From Chitinophagaceae bacterium (GTDB taxonomy: Bacteria; Bacteroidota; Bacteroidia; Chitinophagales; Chitinophagaceae), in contig CANFHA010000004.1 in the NCBI GenBank assembly GCA_947446645.1, positions 202,185 to 266,184 on the forward strand: DNA of 64,000 nt. Direction: 5' to 3'. Made by a program: the position numbers and the translations under genes. Of this stretch, positions 63,866-64,000 are shown one piece after another. The notes below the pieces were generated by a model. That model saw nothing but the letters and a program-made list of their open reading frames with translations, was not told where the DNA came from and did no database searches. Position 1 is the first letter of the stretch. Each line of letters starts with the position of its first letter.

Positions 63866-64000
63866 CTAACTGTTTTCTGTTGTTTTTAGTTCTTTGAGTT
63901 TTCGTTCGAGATATTTGATTTTGATCTCCTTACGTTTGCTAATGTAGTCTTGAAGATTTATGGGGTTGAATTCCATTTGATAGCGCACCATTTTATAATA
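63866..64000 (-). CDS. C-terminal end of an unknown gene cut by the window edge
   Basis: An open minus-strand frame runs from the window edge to a stop at 63866-63868 and encodes a charged helical end (NLQDYISKRKEIKIKYLERK, then LKELKTTENS). It may be the end of a helical or transposase-like protein, but too little is visible to say, and it could equally be a short chance frame. Confidence 0.4.
   Translation of the reverse strand, partial: YYKMVRYQMEFNPINLQDYISKRKEIKIKYLERKLKELKTTENS

Overview
This window looks like a chromosomal segment of a Bacteroidota bacterium, probably of the Chitinophaga/Sphingobacterium side of the phylum. The support is two proteins with type IX secretion C-terminal domains, a TonB-dependent receptor with an N-terminal carboxypeptidase-regulatory-like domain, Bacteroidota-type promoters (TTTG-N19/20-TAnnTTTG) before sucD and rpoB, a LytS/LytTR two-component pair, M13 and M3 peptidases and an MqnP-like prenyltransferase. 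The genus cannot be fixed from sequence reading alone.

Layout. 0.3-7.0 kb (all minus): a small membrane protein and a DegT-fold sugar enzyme with His in place of the catalytic Lys, then a T9SS-exported beta-helix protein and a TonB-dependent receptor. Each of the last two is preceded by exactly 11-bp-phased heptamers that look like a Pho box. 7.1-16.0 kb: an accessory region with a VirE_N/PriCT-type primase fragment, an AT-rich three-gene envelope operon (trypsin-like protease, fibronectin-like lipoprotein, small membrane protein), phage/plasmid-like small genes, 1.3 kb of repeat-rich non-coding DNA, a J-domain protein, and at its edge the 3' half of a tRNA-Lys gene. That half gene looks like an attachment-site scar; no integrase is visible. 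16.0-20.4 kb: duplicated non-coding DNA, an orphan HTH protein, sucD, and a DUF6600-type secreted protein with ten 39-bp repeats. 20.8-29.0 kb: rpoC and rpoB, with their promoter and terminator. 29.4-32.2 kb: AT-rich accessory genes (PIN nuclease, an unknown, a Uma2 endonuclease). 32.2-49 kb: a di-haem cytochrome, a second orphan HTH protein paralogous to the first, a LytTR/LytS pair, ilvE, recQ, a Gfo/Idh/MocA oxidoreductase, a serine beta-lactamase-like hydrolase, mqnP-like, DUF1573, pepT, marC and a glutaminyl cyclase lipoprotein. 49-64 kb: a 1101-residue gliding/T9SS type B surface protein, tandem M13 peptidase lipoproteins, an M3 dipeptidase, a TPR-adenylate cyclase, a small DUF5679-like protein, sucC, and the end of an unknown gene.

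How the genes fit together. The housekeeping backbone covers transcription (rpoBC), the TCA cycle (sucC and sucD, 44 kb apart), amino-acid and peptide use (ilvE, pepT, dcp, two M13) and quinone synthesis, and is interrupted by two accessory blocks. The most noteworthy points are the 11-bp-phased operator arrays shared by the receptor and its neighbouring secreted beta-helix protein (possibly a phosphate-starvation module), the orphan HTH family with two copies in unusual repeat-rich surroundings, and the accessory region next to the tRNA-Lys scar.
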